Shown here: in pieces, positions 11,301 through 26,300 of the stretch
Layout of the letters: each line of letters begins with the position of its first letter
Numbering within the stretch: position 1 is the first letter of the stretch
Source of the DNA: Symsagittifera roscoffensis
Taxonomy: Eukaryota; Xenacoelomorpha; Acoela; Convolutidae
DNA: 64,000 nucleotides
Assembly (NCBI RefSeq): GCF_963678635.1
Contig: NC_087065.1
Coordinates: 9,693,579 to 9,757,578 of the forward strand
Direction: 5' to 3'
Notes under the pieces: generated by a model
Seen by the model: the letters and a program-made list of their open reading frames with translations, nothing else
What the model was told of the DNA's origin: nothing
The model's database searches: none
Translations under genes and position numbers: made by a program

Positions 11301-14300
11301 CTCCCGAGCACTTCAGCAGCCGCAATAAACCAGTATACCCTAGATCTATTGAGCCTAGCAGAGACTAGTTAAACAACCTGAGACTAGATAGTATAAGAGT
11401 AAGATTAGGATCGGTATTAGACTAAGAAGTTGCACGAATCTATCCGGCCGAAAATAAGATAGCGTGACGAGCAGACGGTGTACCCTATCCGAAATTACTC
11501 TATGAGTTATACACTCCAGTCATAACTCATCTGGTGCGACCATAAGTCTCGAACAAGACCTTACTAGATTAGAATTAACCAAAAATAGATTAGAAATTAG
11601 ACAAAAACATTTACAAAATGTTATACGACAATAATTTAATTGAAATGTCTCTCCGACTCAATAGATCAGAGCCAATATTCCGAACCATAATAGAACTACC
11701 CGGAATTGGAAGAAGACCTCGAACCAAAGACGACATACGACAAAGTAGAAACTTGCCGTATAGTTATATGATAGTTCGGCAAAAGCCAGAACAAACTTTT
11801 ATATTTCGAATACTACTTGCAATGAATTTAGATTTCCATTTGCAAACATAAAACCTTGAAGTTACTCTTCAAAATCATTTAAGGCGCTAAACAAAATTAA
11901 TATTATACAATAACGATTGATAAAAAGATCTAAGATCGTTTTCCTAAAACTCTGCAGTAATATACAAAACATGTTTGAAAAATATTTATTGAAAAACAAA
12001 ATAAAAATTAGTAGCATGACAATAAATGGTTAGTAATCATAAATCATCCTGTTGTTCCAGCTTCATCATCTAAAACATAACAGCAATCATCAACTCACTA
12101 ACATCATAAAACACTAAATCTTTCCTTTACACACATTTAAAAATTTATCAAAACTTAAATTCACTTAATTTTAAAACCGGATCATCAAGGCTTATCCTTG
12201 GATCTTAAATCATTTTCTACTTAATTAAAATCTCAAATTTGATCATCAAGGCTTATCCTTGGATCAAACAGAACAACTTTGTTCTCCCCCACCCACTTAA
12301 TTAGTGTCTAACGACCTCAAACGTCGATTCACTACCCAACCCTTTCTAAAGACCCAAGACTAATAGAAATTTTTAAACAAAACTAATCATTCAAATTAGG
12401 ATAAACAGTGAAGAACTTCGGTTATTCATCCTTCACTTGACCCCCCCTCTTACCAGACCCAGGATAAATCTTAGACTTAGTAAGTTTAAAATAGTATCTA
12501 ACGAACTACTCGCGTTCTAATTATACCTGAACCTTGTGGATCGATTTACTATTCTCCAACCCTTGAACACAATCACTACCCCTAAGTAAGATTAAGTAAG
12601 TTAACACCTTAGCTTATACTAGTCACGAGAAAGTAAAAATCATTCTTCGGAATCGATATACTTTTCTCTCCAACCCTGAACAAAAAGACCCAGGTTAAGC
12701 TAACCAAAAAATCGTAAGAACTAACAGTTTAAGAAGATAGAAATCATTTAACAACCTTTTGCATCCGTCATCCTAAACCTTATGTCATTTAAAAACCTAG
12801 GAAATAAACAAACAATCATTTTACACAATTGTGAAATAGATAACAAAAAATACGACCTTGTAATCACACCTCATACACAAACAGTTGGATACATTCGCAC
12901 AAAACGACAAACACTAAAGAGGAAAATAATAACTAAACAAAGACAAATAACACGAAAAAGATTTTCAAAAAATCGAAACGCATTTTCAGAATCAGAAACC
13001 AACAGTTTAGACGAACTTTACAAACTAAAAGAATCAATAGATAAAAATTACCCACTTCACGATCAATTATATTTTTCTGACTCAGAAACAACTTCAAATT
13101 CATCACAAAGAGGAAAAAGAAGAATAAAAAAGCAGTACAAACACAAACCAGTACATCTATACAATTGGAATCAACCAATTCGACACATTAATAATTACAT
13201 ATTAACAGTCATCGAACGAAAAAATGAGCTCAACGCACACTCCAGGTGACGAAACTCCAGATGATGATGAAATCTTTCCTTTTATAGTAGACGCAGATAC
13301 TGATAGAGGACAACACATATTTTGTCAAAATTTACTCGTAAATTTATTTGAACCCGGAATCAGTCCATGTAAAACAGAGTTCCCCGATGTAAAAATCAAA
13401 AGACAAATCATAGATCACTACTTAAAAGATATATGCAACATAACACAACAGTATGGAATCTACTCTATAGAATTCACCTCACCAAACCATAATAATAGAA
13501 CATATACTATACAAACAGACGATCTTGATTTAGAATTTTCAAAAGTTTTTTCAGAATATATAAAAAGCATCCAATATCATAACTCACAAAGAGCAAACTC
13601 CATATTCACCAATGAAGTTTTCGCAATAATATATAGTTATATTTCGATATTAGAAAACGAAATCCCAATAACAAATGTCTCACCGACAGAAACATCTAAA
13701 CATTTAAGAGTACGACATGAAATCACACTACTCTCTAGTTATTTAAACATCATTAAAGAAAATTTCACGAAAGACGACGTTTCACAACATACAAAACACG
13801 ATCTACAAAAAATTTTGGCATGGTTTATAATAGATTATTTCACACACAATATTGATTTAATTGCACAAGCAAGAAAAAATTTTAGACCCCAAAACTCGAA
13901 CGATGATACAGCTATCACAGAACAATCAGATTATGTTTGGGACCCCGAATGGTCTCATCCCGCATTTATAAGCTTCCCACAATCAATCTCAAGTCAAGCA
14001 ATAAGTACGATATCTTACATAAGAGATTATGTAAAAGTAATACCATTAACCATTGATGCAACACCATTAAACTATAATACATTTTTGCCCGATACACAAA
14101 ATAATAGTTTAAACTCTACAGTTATACACAATGAAAACCTCAATGGAACTAGGAATCTTACTCAACAAGATATCCAGACACCATCACACTTCATAAATGA
14201 AGAAATTGTACACACAACAACTACACAACAAAGTATTTCACCAATACGCCCAAATTTAACAACACCAAGAAATACAAATCCTTCACAAACACAAGTAACC

Positions 14301-17300
14301 TTACAATCAACCGTTAAACCTTCGGTTGCCCCTAAATACTCACATATGGATTACCAAACATACAGACCCATGACAATACCATCAAAAACACGCAAAACAT
14401 TCACTAGAAACAACTTTGCAGACCATAATTATAATTATACACATCCATCAAAAACATATAATCAACCACAAAGAAATTTTAACCAATATACAAGATCTCG
14501 AAATTGGGATAACCCAATGACCCAACCTAATTCAATAAATTTCCAAACAAATCCTCCACAGGATCACAGTGAAAATTACCCATTTTTTCAACAAAATAGA
14601 AATAAAAAACAGACATCTTATCAAATGGATTATTTATCCTCAGATGATGATTTCTTACAACCAGATATATTTGCACCAAATACTCAAGAATATCGTAGAC
14701 AAGGAATACAGAGAACACGTACAAATCATAGAAATTTTTCTCCACAACCAATAGATGCACAACATCAACAACCAATTCAACAAAAAAATCTAATTAATAC
14801 ACAATCTTTTCAACCAATTCAACAACAAAATCCAATGACTGCACACTCGTATCAAGCATCACAAATGCAAAATGAAATACCACTCCCATATTATCTCCAA
14901 CAACATGAAATAACAAGAAACCAACTTTCGAATTTTTCTCAAATGCCAAATGCAGCAGAATCATTACAAATGACAATGAATCCATACCTTATGGGTGGAT
15001 CATCAATAACATCAAACAAACCTTTAATGGTTTTCACAGGAACAGACCCTGAATACTCTGTAGAAGATTATTTAAATGCAGTAACAGCAAACCTGATTTT
15101 AAATATTGGACCTGAACCAATTAATACGCCACTACATCAAAACTGGATACATCGACGCACAGCGTTAATACAAACAACCTTAGATGGCGCAGCCCAAAAA
15201 TGGTTTTCAGTACTACCTCTAGAAATAAAATCAAACTGGAAAAGGTTTACACAGGAATTTTCAAAAATGTTTGACTCCGAAAGAAACAAACAACAACAAA
15301 GAGTTTTATGTAATGAAATTCGCAGATTACCAAACGAAACCATCAAGCAAATAGCAGTACGAATCGAAACACTAGTTCGAAAAGCATATTCATTAAATAC
15401 ACATGACTATAAAAACACAAAGATGACAGAAATCTTAATGATGACCTTAACACCACAATTAAGGAAAATAGCAATAAAAAAGAGAGCATCCCATCCTTCT
15501 TCAATTCGAGAACCCGATTTAGATTTTCGAAAACTAGTAGACAAATTAGAACAAGCAGAAATCACGATGAAACTAGAAGAAACGGAAAATCTGAAATTAC
15601 AATACGTTAACAAAATTGAAACGACTCCCACTAATATTAATAATATACAGGAATCAGAAACAGACCTCGTTGAAAAAATCACTGAAATACTCAATATTTA
15701 CGAAAAGAACCCGAACTTTAAAGGCAAACCATCTTTCAAAAAATGGTGTAATTATTGCCGACGATACGGACATAGTATTTCCGAATGTAGACAAAAACAG
15801 CAAGATAGTCAAAATAAACCTCAAAAATACAAAGAACCAAATAAATCATTCTATCAATACATGAAAAAAGATCAAAATCTACCGAACAAAACAGTCCACA
15901 GCAACAACAGTTCAGGAAAACCACTCCCGAACAATACAAATTATACAAGAAATCAATCACCATATAACTCAAGTTATAGAGGAAGATCACCAGAACGAAG
16001 AAATACACAAAACTCATCACAAAATCACTACAATAGACCAAATAGTAGAAATAACTACTCCAGATCAAATTCAAATACACAACGATTTGTTTCTAGATCT
16101 AATTCCCAATCAAGAAATAACTACTATCCAAACAACCAATCACGAAATTCATCATACAATAGGAATAGAAACTACTCCTATAATAGAAATAGAAGTTATT
16201 CAAACAACCGAAACCAGAATTACCCGAACAATCGATCAAGGAATAACTCATATAATAGATCGAACTATAACAGACCAAACAATAATTACCAAAACAGATC
16301 GCGAAATAATTCACAAAATCGACACCCAAGTTATAATAATCGTTATAGAAATTATTCCCAATCACCACACCGGAATAATAATCACTATAATAACTCTAAT
16401 AATCGTCATAGAAGCAGTACACCTAAACATCAAAGACAAATCAATCAAGTACAAGCTAACCCAGAAACAACATCAGACCCCCCAGGTATTGATGACACAG
16501 TAACTGATACGTTACAACTCAATCAAATAAACTGTACATCATCAGATTCAGAAAGTAATACTGAAAACACTCTTGCTATCAATATGATAAAAGTCGAAAA
16601 TGACTATGAATCTGTCATATATGAACAACCCTTTCCATCACATATATATGAAAATCAATCAGAATTTCTTCAAAATTATTACACTACACCCATAAATTCC
16701 ACACCAACAACGCAAGAAACAAATGCAAAAAATACTACAGAACAACCCAATCAAAATGTCAAAACAAAATGCTTGAATACAAACCACATCTACCAAAATA
16801 TACAAAAAGAACAACCCAAAGAAAAAATCTGGACAATACCATTTCTCTTAGAAAGCCCAAGAAATAAAGAATTTCAACCACCAGACCTTGAAATAGATTT
16901 TTTAATTGATTCAGGAGCAGAATCAAACATAATAAACATCCCCACATGGAATGAAATAAAAACTTTACATCCAAAGCTAACACCTCTTGAAACCTCCAGC
17001 AAACTAGCAACAGCACAAGGATCAACATTGATAAACTACGGAAAAATCCAATTATTTCTCCTCCCTACCAGAACAATGGAGCAAAGTAAAATTCTAAATA
17101 AGCCATTTAAACAAATATTCCATATCACTGACATTAAATATAATATCATTGGAATACCATTTATTTCGAAGTATATACCAACAATTAACATACTAAATAG
17201 TAAAATATTAATCAAAGATAAATATACAAAAACAAAAGAAACATCCTTAACATTTTTTCAAAGATTAAATAAACAACCACCATTCTTTTCAAAATTCTAC

Positions 17301-20300
17301 CCGATATTTAACCAACAAAGAAAACACCTAAAACCACTATCAGGAAATATCTATAATTTTTCAATCAAACAAGTTCACCAATATGATAAAGAACAAAACA
17401 AACAAAAATTTTATATGTCAGATTTTGAATTCAAACCTATTCACAAATTTTTCAAAATCACAATCTCATCCATAAAATATTTGAAAAATTCGAATTCCGA
17501 TATCATTTCCTTACATGTCTATAACAACACACCTTACCAAGTAACATTACCTTTAGGACTTTTAGGATATTGTGAAACCAACGCTACAATATCACCAATA
17601 CACGAAAAAGCCTATCGCGTAAATAATATACTCCAATTATTAGATATTTGCCAATCTACAATTCTTAATGAAGAATTATCTATAAATAATATAATAAGTA
17701 ACGAAAACAGAAATACGGATTATTTCACAAAAACTCCATATTTCAAACCTACATTCAACATAAGTAACTACACAGAGGACCAACAGAAATTTTTAACAAT
17801 GTTTAATTTCCAACATTCACAAATAACACAAGACGAATTCGAAAAATTAGCCAAACAGCTAATTAAATATTCATCAGTCTATGCAACATCAAAATTCGAT
17901 GTTGGCAAAATCAGTTCATCAAGACTCCGAAATCAACCACGTAAAAACTACAAAATGTTCATCCCCCAATCTAAAATATTAAAAAAAGTAGAATTTAAAA
18001 AGTAATTTTAAGATTTTATACTTCATAATCTTGAAACCTCCGTAACATTTTTCATTTCAATTTTTCAAAATAACATGCTCACAAGTACGCAATAATTCTA
18101 GTTCAAAATAGACCAATAGGATTCATCCAATCCGCCACTTTCTCTAACTCAAACTAAGATCAATTAGACGAATAATCTAGAACTCCAGGCACATCTCTAA
18201 CTATAACTTTACAACCTCCAGGTCAAAAATAAGCAAACCACTCCAACTTGACAACTAAAATAAATATCACCATAATACCGTACCCCTCCCTTATCTAATA
18301 ACCCAAAGATCAACAATATTTCCCCAACTCAGACCACGAATACCCCCAAAACAAATTTGATAACTTAGCCTAAAGTAACAAAATGAAGATTTTAATTAGC
18401 CTAAAGTATAAAAATCTCACCATACCCCGGATCATTTGACAAACAAAAATAAAGAAAAAGACGACCTCCCAGTCACCATGAAAATTGCCCCCAACAATTT
18501 TTTACAAAACTCAACCCACTTGTCAAAAAACTAATAAATATTTCGACCACACTAGAAAATCGCCTCAAACAGCAAAAAATATTCGACCAAGAGATCATTT
18601 CTTAAATGCTCTTCTCTCAAACAGTTGCTCAAATACTTATAAATTTTAAACATTTTTTTTCAATACTTGAAGCCTTTATAATATTTCTTTTTGATATACT
18701 TGAATATTTTCTAATAATCCTAATCATTTTTTGTAACATTTTTTAAATTTTCTACACTATACTCGAACTATTCCTCCAACTTTCCAAAACCCTTGAATAT
18801 ATCCACAGGTACGATTTTAACAACTTGTCTAAATGATACGAACAATTTTCAGTAGAACTGATATTTTTTTATTGTTTGTAATTTTCATAACATTTTTATC
18901 ATCCCTCATTTTGACAATATGTAAATGTATAAAGAAAGCAATCATCACATTTGCCCTAGCAACAATTTTTCTAATTATTTTTTTGGAAGAATATTATAAT
19001 AAACATAAACCTTCCCACTAAAGTAAAAATTCAAAAATCCATCAAAAATTGCTACCCAACAGTCACAGAATCAGTCTTCACCGACATCATCCCAAGATAA
19101 TCCAACACCACCTTCCACTACTCAAAATCCTCAAACATCTACACGAATTTCTTTTCAAGACAATCCATACACTTTTGAAGAACGGCACGCTCGTTTATCT
19201 GAACCACTAGAACCAGTTCAACGACAAGCATCCCTAAGTGAACCAACATACAATCTTTACCCAACACTACCACAAGAACTAAGTAGAATACGAAACCTTA
19301 GTCAAAACCAAAACACAACAGAAATAAATAGACAAATTATACATCCTCGACGAAATAGAAATTTTCAAACTCCCCGAGTTCATTTTGATATACCTCAATC
19401 CCCATCACAAACCACTCCAGAAAACACCACTGGTATCACACCAGAAACTCCTACACTTTTTTCACAACGAAGCACTTCAAGTCTACCTTCAGACTACTTA
19501 GGTTCAACACCAACATCTGAACAAGCACGAGAAAATCCTTTTAACCCCCCAAACCTAACATCACGACTGCCATATTGGACTACACATTCATTCACACAAG
19601 GTGAACCAAATTTAGTCAATGACCCCATAGATATTTCTACGGATACAACAACATCCTCATCACTACCAGAAACATTATCACTACCATCAACACCATCAAT
19701 AAGCCAATTTTCACCACTACCCTTTAACTTAAATTTTCCAAATAATCTCGACGCCAGATATCGAGAACAATCATCAATAAATATTCCTTTAAGACTAGAT
19801 TGGAATACATTCACAGCACCTCCACCATTATTTGGACAACATCAAGAAAGTAACCGCCTTCATAACTGGGCACTTAATAGATTACAATATCGCCAAGATA
19901 TTCATAACGATATCCGTGATCACAATATTCAAATACTCCAACAAAACAGTTTACAATTAAAGTTTGAAATCACAGTTAAGTTAAATAACATTACCCAACA
20001 TCCCTACCCATTAAATCCACCTAACATAACAGCTCAATCACTACCACCACCGTTTATAACTACTGAAGTAATATATAAATACGACAGATACACCAAAAAC
20101 ACAATTGGTTACATTACATTTTATAACCCATACTCAGGATTATCATACACATGTATATTCTAAAATTATTAATTTTTCTCCAACTCCTTTTTCTAGTAAC
20201 CTCAAATCAAAACATAAACCCTTCCCCTCGTACAGGACCACAAGATTTATTAGTAACACATTACGATTGTGAAGAAAATGAACAAAAAACACTACATAAA

Positions 20301-23300
20301 TATGCAATAAATCAAGTATCACAATGTGAAACAGAACCACAAGCTATAGAAACCACAGATATAATAGCAACACTCTATTCAAAAGCCCGAGCAACAACAG
20401 TTACAGGTTATAAATTCACAGCGACATTTTCCGAAAAGAAAGTACATTGTTCACAAGTCTCCAACGGCAACAAAAACCGACTTGACCATGAATCATTCTA
20501 TCAAAGTAATATAGAACGTCTTTTACATCTCAATCCCGACGATTGTAAAAATGAATTACTTAGACTAAACATCACACAAAATAAAAATTCCCAAAGAAAA
20601 TTAGTTAATTTTCAAGTTTTTTCAGACTCTGTACATCAATCACAACTTGAAAGACACCAAGGACATATAAAACTAGACGAAAAATACCCGTATAACGGCG
20701 CACACGGACGATTAACCTATGACCTACATGATAAACATTGGATACCACACATTGGTATAAATAACCCATCAAACTGCAAAGCAGACACGAAAAATAAAGG
20801 ATACCAAGAAATAATGTTTTTCGATTGGAAAATACAACTCGAAAAAATACAACTCACACGAGATTTATCTGATAATACAATGATCTATCAAGGAATCCGA
20901 CTACCTTGTAAAAATGATCAAGGATATTGCGACCCTACAACAAGAACACAAGCAACAATTGTTTGGTTCCCCGAAGATACATGTACAACATTTCAAGTAG
21001 CAAAAATACACGCTCGTATGATAAAATTTCACGAAAAATATTTCATACAATCAATTCCTTATGAACAAGTCCATCCATCACGCAAACTAAGTTCCGATTT
21101 TAGAAACATAGACAATATAGAAAATAAATTGACACGTTTTCAAATATATCAAGAAACAGAACTTGCATGTAAATACAGGAATCCACTTCACAGAACACAA
21201 TACTCTGAAATATTAGTTGAATACGAAAAAGGATTCGACATGACCACTGGAAAAGTAAAAATCGACCCATATGCCACAGGTCATCCTCTAAACGAAGGAA
21301 CATCCTATATACCAGTTAATTTTGAAAAAAGCAACGGACAACCTGGTGGACATCTAAAACCTTATGACACCAGAAGCACACGCTTACAAGAATTATCACT
21401 AATGAATACTACATATTTCGGTAATATCCACTATGATATTCATTTGGATATGAAACTAGACTATACAATTAGCCGCATTTTTCAAGAAATGTCACTCTCC
21501 GAATTAGAAACACTACACCAACTATGCGAATTAGAACGAACACAAATATTACAATCACTTGCACTAGCAGTATTAAAAATACCCTACGCAGGATACTTAT
21601 TATCAGGAAATAGATCAAATTTTTTAGACTATGAAGGAAACATCTTATGGTTTTATACTTGTACTAAAAAAGTATCACCACTATACGTTTTTGAAGATAA
21701 ACGATGTTATAAAAGAATCCCTATCTTTTATAAGAATAAAGTACATTTCGTGGATACACTTTCACGAAGAACCTATTTCTGGGATACCGCAGTCCCATGT
21801 GGATCAGAAAATAGCCACAATGTAGTACAACTAAACCCTGATGAAAATAAATATTATCTTCTCACTCCATATCCCACATTAATGCAATCACTCAAAAAAT
21901 TTTCACCAGAAAGCATTCGCGCTATCGCTCGAAACCCAAATATAGACTTACAATCAATAGGAATCTATTCAAAATCAGATATTCAACATCACATTAGAAC
22001 ACAACAATTCCAAGAATTATTAACACAAATGGACACTATACAAAGACAATCAATAGACCAAAATTTACGCAAACTTGCAGAAACCGCAGGATTTGCCGAT
22101 ATCTACACCCAAGACTATAGCGGATATTTTAAAGACATTAAAGATTATATATATCTAAACGGCGAAAAATACCGTCCCCAAGATATATCACCAATTAACA
22201 TTTTTAGCTTTGTTACACTCAAAAATGAGATCCTAGATTTTCTAGGATGGCCCTACTACATCTTAGAAAAATTGACTATTTTATACGCAATGTTTAACTT
22301 TATTGGATTTCTTTTCTCACTCTTAAAAGGAATCTACAACACATGTGCTATACACACACAAGTAAACAGACAAGCAAGCGTAGCACGCATACTCTTTGCA
22401 GGATTTTTTGGAATCTTTTCTACATCTATAAACAAAATTCTTTTAGACGCACAAATAAAAGAATATAACACAAAAATAACAACACGACAAAATACATACG
22501 ACGAAGAACATAACAATGTCGACACACAGCCAACGGCACCACAATTACCACCCCTACCAAATAACCATCCACTATCCCTAGTCCCACGAAATTTTCGAAA
22601 TTTAGCAATCACACATAATCCAAATTTTCGACTCAATACATCACAAAGTCCCGTCCAACATATAATGACACACCAGTCACAAGATGATAATACTTATGAA
22701 CAAATTATTGAACAACCCCATACCACCGCTTTTCAGTCTCAAAATAATCATTTTTTTAGCCCACGATGAGCCGCCAACTTGGATCACTACACCGATCAAA
22801 TTCCCATCCAACCAACCTTACCTCTCCAATCCCAATCATACCACTTTTTGCTTTTCCGCCACCCGATTTTCCATCTAGCAATGTAACATCAGGCATGAAT
22901 TCCGACACTAACTCACATATTTCAGTTTTATACTCCATTTCACAGCTAAATAACCCGAATATTGAAACCCCCGATGAATTCGCCGACTCAGAACCATCTC
23001 CATCCAATAATTTTCATAACCCTTCTAATTTTTCTCAACCTCCTTTTCAACCCATATTGTCCAATAACCCTGACCCAATCACTCCGACACCCTCTTATGC
23101 TTCCCAAGTTACCCCAACCTACTCCTCATACCATTCTGACCAATCATCTCATTCTCCAGACACCCCCCGAATCTCCCCAGAGCTAGATAATTTTATTACC
23201 CTCCAACAGCAACCCTACCACCTTAACACCCCGACCATAAACCAAATCTCCTCCACTACAAATTCATCCAATCCCCCTACACCCTCTTCAAATTATACTG

Positions 23301-26300
23301 AATCATTAACACCATCATCCACATCCACTATATCTTCACTAAACACTAATAGAGCTTACCGCACTTTTAAAAGAAAATTCCCCAACCATCCTTTCCCAGC
23401 AAAACCAGGAACAGCCCGTGAATACATCAACCACCCCCAGCATACTAACACTAAAGAATTTTTAGCTATCACCTTACCCTCGTTTCCACAATACACCTTA
23501 AACACCCCTCACGACGCTAACGAAACACGCAACTTTGTAGATGAATACGTTTTAATGCCCACTCTCTCTTGGACCTCATACTATCATTTCACTAACCCTC
23601 TTTGCTTACCTTTATCCAGCACTTCCATCGATATAGACCGAAACAAAGACATGCTATATCAACTAACTACACCACTAACCGCTAGACAGTTTACTTACGT
23701 TGGATATAAAAAATCACTAAAAATACACACTGCACCTAGAGCTAATGAATATACACTAGAATACTACGATCACAACATCATTAGAGCTAACCAAGATCAA
23801 TTCTTAGACGACGATCGCTTCGCTAATCCACAAATCACCGAGAAATTTTTCATCAAGACACCATATATATTTACACTAAACATCTTCGACCGCAAGTTTG
23901 ATCACATTATTTCAGAAGCACTAACAGACACACAAGCATACGAAAGTTTTAAAGAACGCTTCCAAATATTTTCACTAACCTTTCATTTCCTTGCACCACA
24001 CGAAAGAGATTTACACTGCTCACACGATATTATGTTGCGCACTAAACAAACACATACATACAGTTACTATCGTTTCATCCAAAATCACTTTGACCTCCAC
24101 ACACCCTCTAGACAATCACACCATCGTTTCCAATTCATCAATTCAAAATACACTTCACCGTATTTCCTAAATTTCACATATTGTATTAAAGAAACTAACC
24201 TCCATGGTATTCTTCGTAATTATGACCCCATAACCCAAATGTACATTTTCTGCCCCATCACCAAGACCTTCAACGCCGAAGAATCCCGACCCTTCCTTAT
24301 CCCGCACGAGTTCCTACAACCTATAGAAATCCCAATTTTAGAATTCATCCACAACACTAAATTTAATCACAAATTATATAATCTAATCCAAAACACACCT
24401 TATGAGTTTGCAGTTGGCACTGAAGAACTAACCACTATTAAGGCACTTCAATTGCTTTGGCCACTGCTTCAGACTAAAAATATCATCCGCATCTTAGCTA
24501 AACTACTAACAACTTCAGAACTAATTCACGACATCTTCCCCCACGGTTTTTTCCCCGACGACTAACAGGTAAGTATGAATTAAATGAATATTACTAACTA
24601 ATTAAAATATTAAAAAACTCACCATACTTTATTCATGTTTTCTTTAGATTTTTAGCCTTCATCCGACGATCACCTACAAAAACCACAAAAGACAAATAAA
24701 AATCGCAAATTTCATCAAACAGATTTCAAAAATTCTATTAATCTCTTACACTTATAAATTTATAAATTTAATACCAATGCAGTAAATTCATTTCTAAAAT
24801 TTTTCCCACAAGCAGTAAATCTAATTAAGATGAAAATTTGTAACTTAAAATTCCCCCATAACTAGCAGTAAATTTCCAAATTCTATGCAGTAAATTAATA
24901 AAATGCAAATGCAGTACTAACCTTTTGATATTTTCATTTATTCGCACAGAAATTCTATCCACACTCGCACAGCTCGCCCACGAAGAATTGTTTAAAATAA
25001 TGAATTTCAGTTTCAAGTTTTCACACTCAACAACTCTAACATATAATAACATGTTTCAAACCTTCCTTTAACCCGGTTGGAAAGGAATCATATACTAAAC
25101 AAAACTAACCAACGCAGCTTACTAAATACCACAAATCATAGAATAACAGCATGACTAAGAAAAGGAAACCAACGGTACCCAAACCGGATTAACCCAGTTT
25201 AAAACTGGATAATTTATTCTTTTGAAGACTATTACAAAGTCTTAGAAAGAAATAATAAAACACAAAAAAGTCGAAAGACAAACCCATACCACAAACAATT
25301 TGCTTTTTGGAAAAAGTACATAACCAACAAGACATAAGTAAAACCACAACAAACCCAACATAAAACGTTGTCACATAACAGGACCCCTCACAAACACCGC
25401 ATGAAATCATACTCCCACTCCTGGCCTAACCCACCAGGAAAGGACGTCCTGAGCATGCTCTATAGCCGGCCTAACCCACCGCGCTACATCCACGCTTTGT
25501 GACCACACCTTTATTTTTAATAAGAGCTACTCAAGGGTGAGTAACTCTTCAAAATAACCGAACTAAAACAAAAAGCTTTTGTGAAAACAACTAACTAAAA
25601 TCATTATTAAAAAATATTAAACTAATAAAAGTTTTATTAAATGTAAAATCACATGATGCAATATATAGATCAGAATACAACACCAAGGACGAACATCAAA
25701 AGACAAAACGACCCCACTACACTCGAGAGAGAATGACCAACTACAATCGATATGCCGCTCACAATCACAACTCAAAGGATTTAGAGTACGACTTGACTTC
25801 GCAGAAAAGGACTTCATTGAACTAGACCAATGACCACCTCGATGTTCAAGTATACGTACAGATCCGAGTAACCAGGCATCCCCTCCACGCACAATCTCCA
25901 CGCCATTCCCAAGCTAGATCAGACACAAAAGAAGTTCTCCCCGAAGAACAGAAAAACCTGACATAGCCAACCATTCTGAAATCAGAATTGATTTTGTTGC
26001 AGAGACTCAGTCGTTGTCACAAGAAGAAGCGGAAGAAAATTATGATGTTCGCCAAATACCAACGTCCATCATCCACCCTTGAATTACAGAAGAACTGTTC
26101 TAAAAAACTCTGTAAACCCCGGATGGGTGGAACCTGATCTAAACTATATTTTATGATTGGATAAATTAAATGTTTTACCAATGTAAAGTATTTAATATTA
26201 ACCAATCATGATCCATCTAACTAACAACCCACTTATTTGTAAGTGCTGAAGTTACTTGTAATTTCAGCACCAGAGAGATTTGAATTTAACTTAGAAATTA

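Noticed and set aside
15736-16503. Alternative frames inside the Gag Asn/Arg/Ser tract on both strands
   Set aside because: Low-complexity codons keep other frames open by composition; only the main frame carries the zinc knuckle and protease.
18006-18832. Decayed RT or integrase in the gap of the young element
   Set aside because: No Y-x-D-D, D-N-G or zinc-binding pattern was readable in any frame, and the adjoining ORFs are undamaged.
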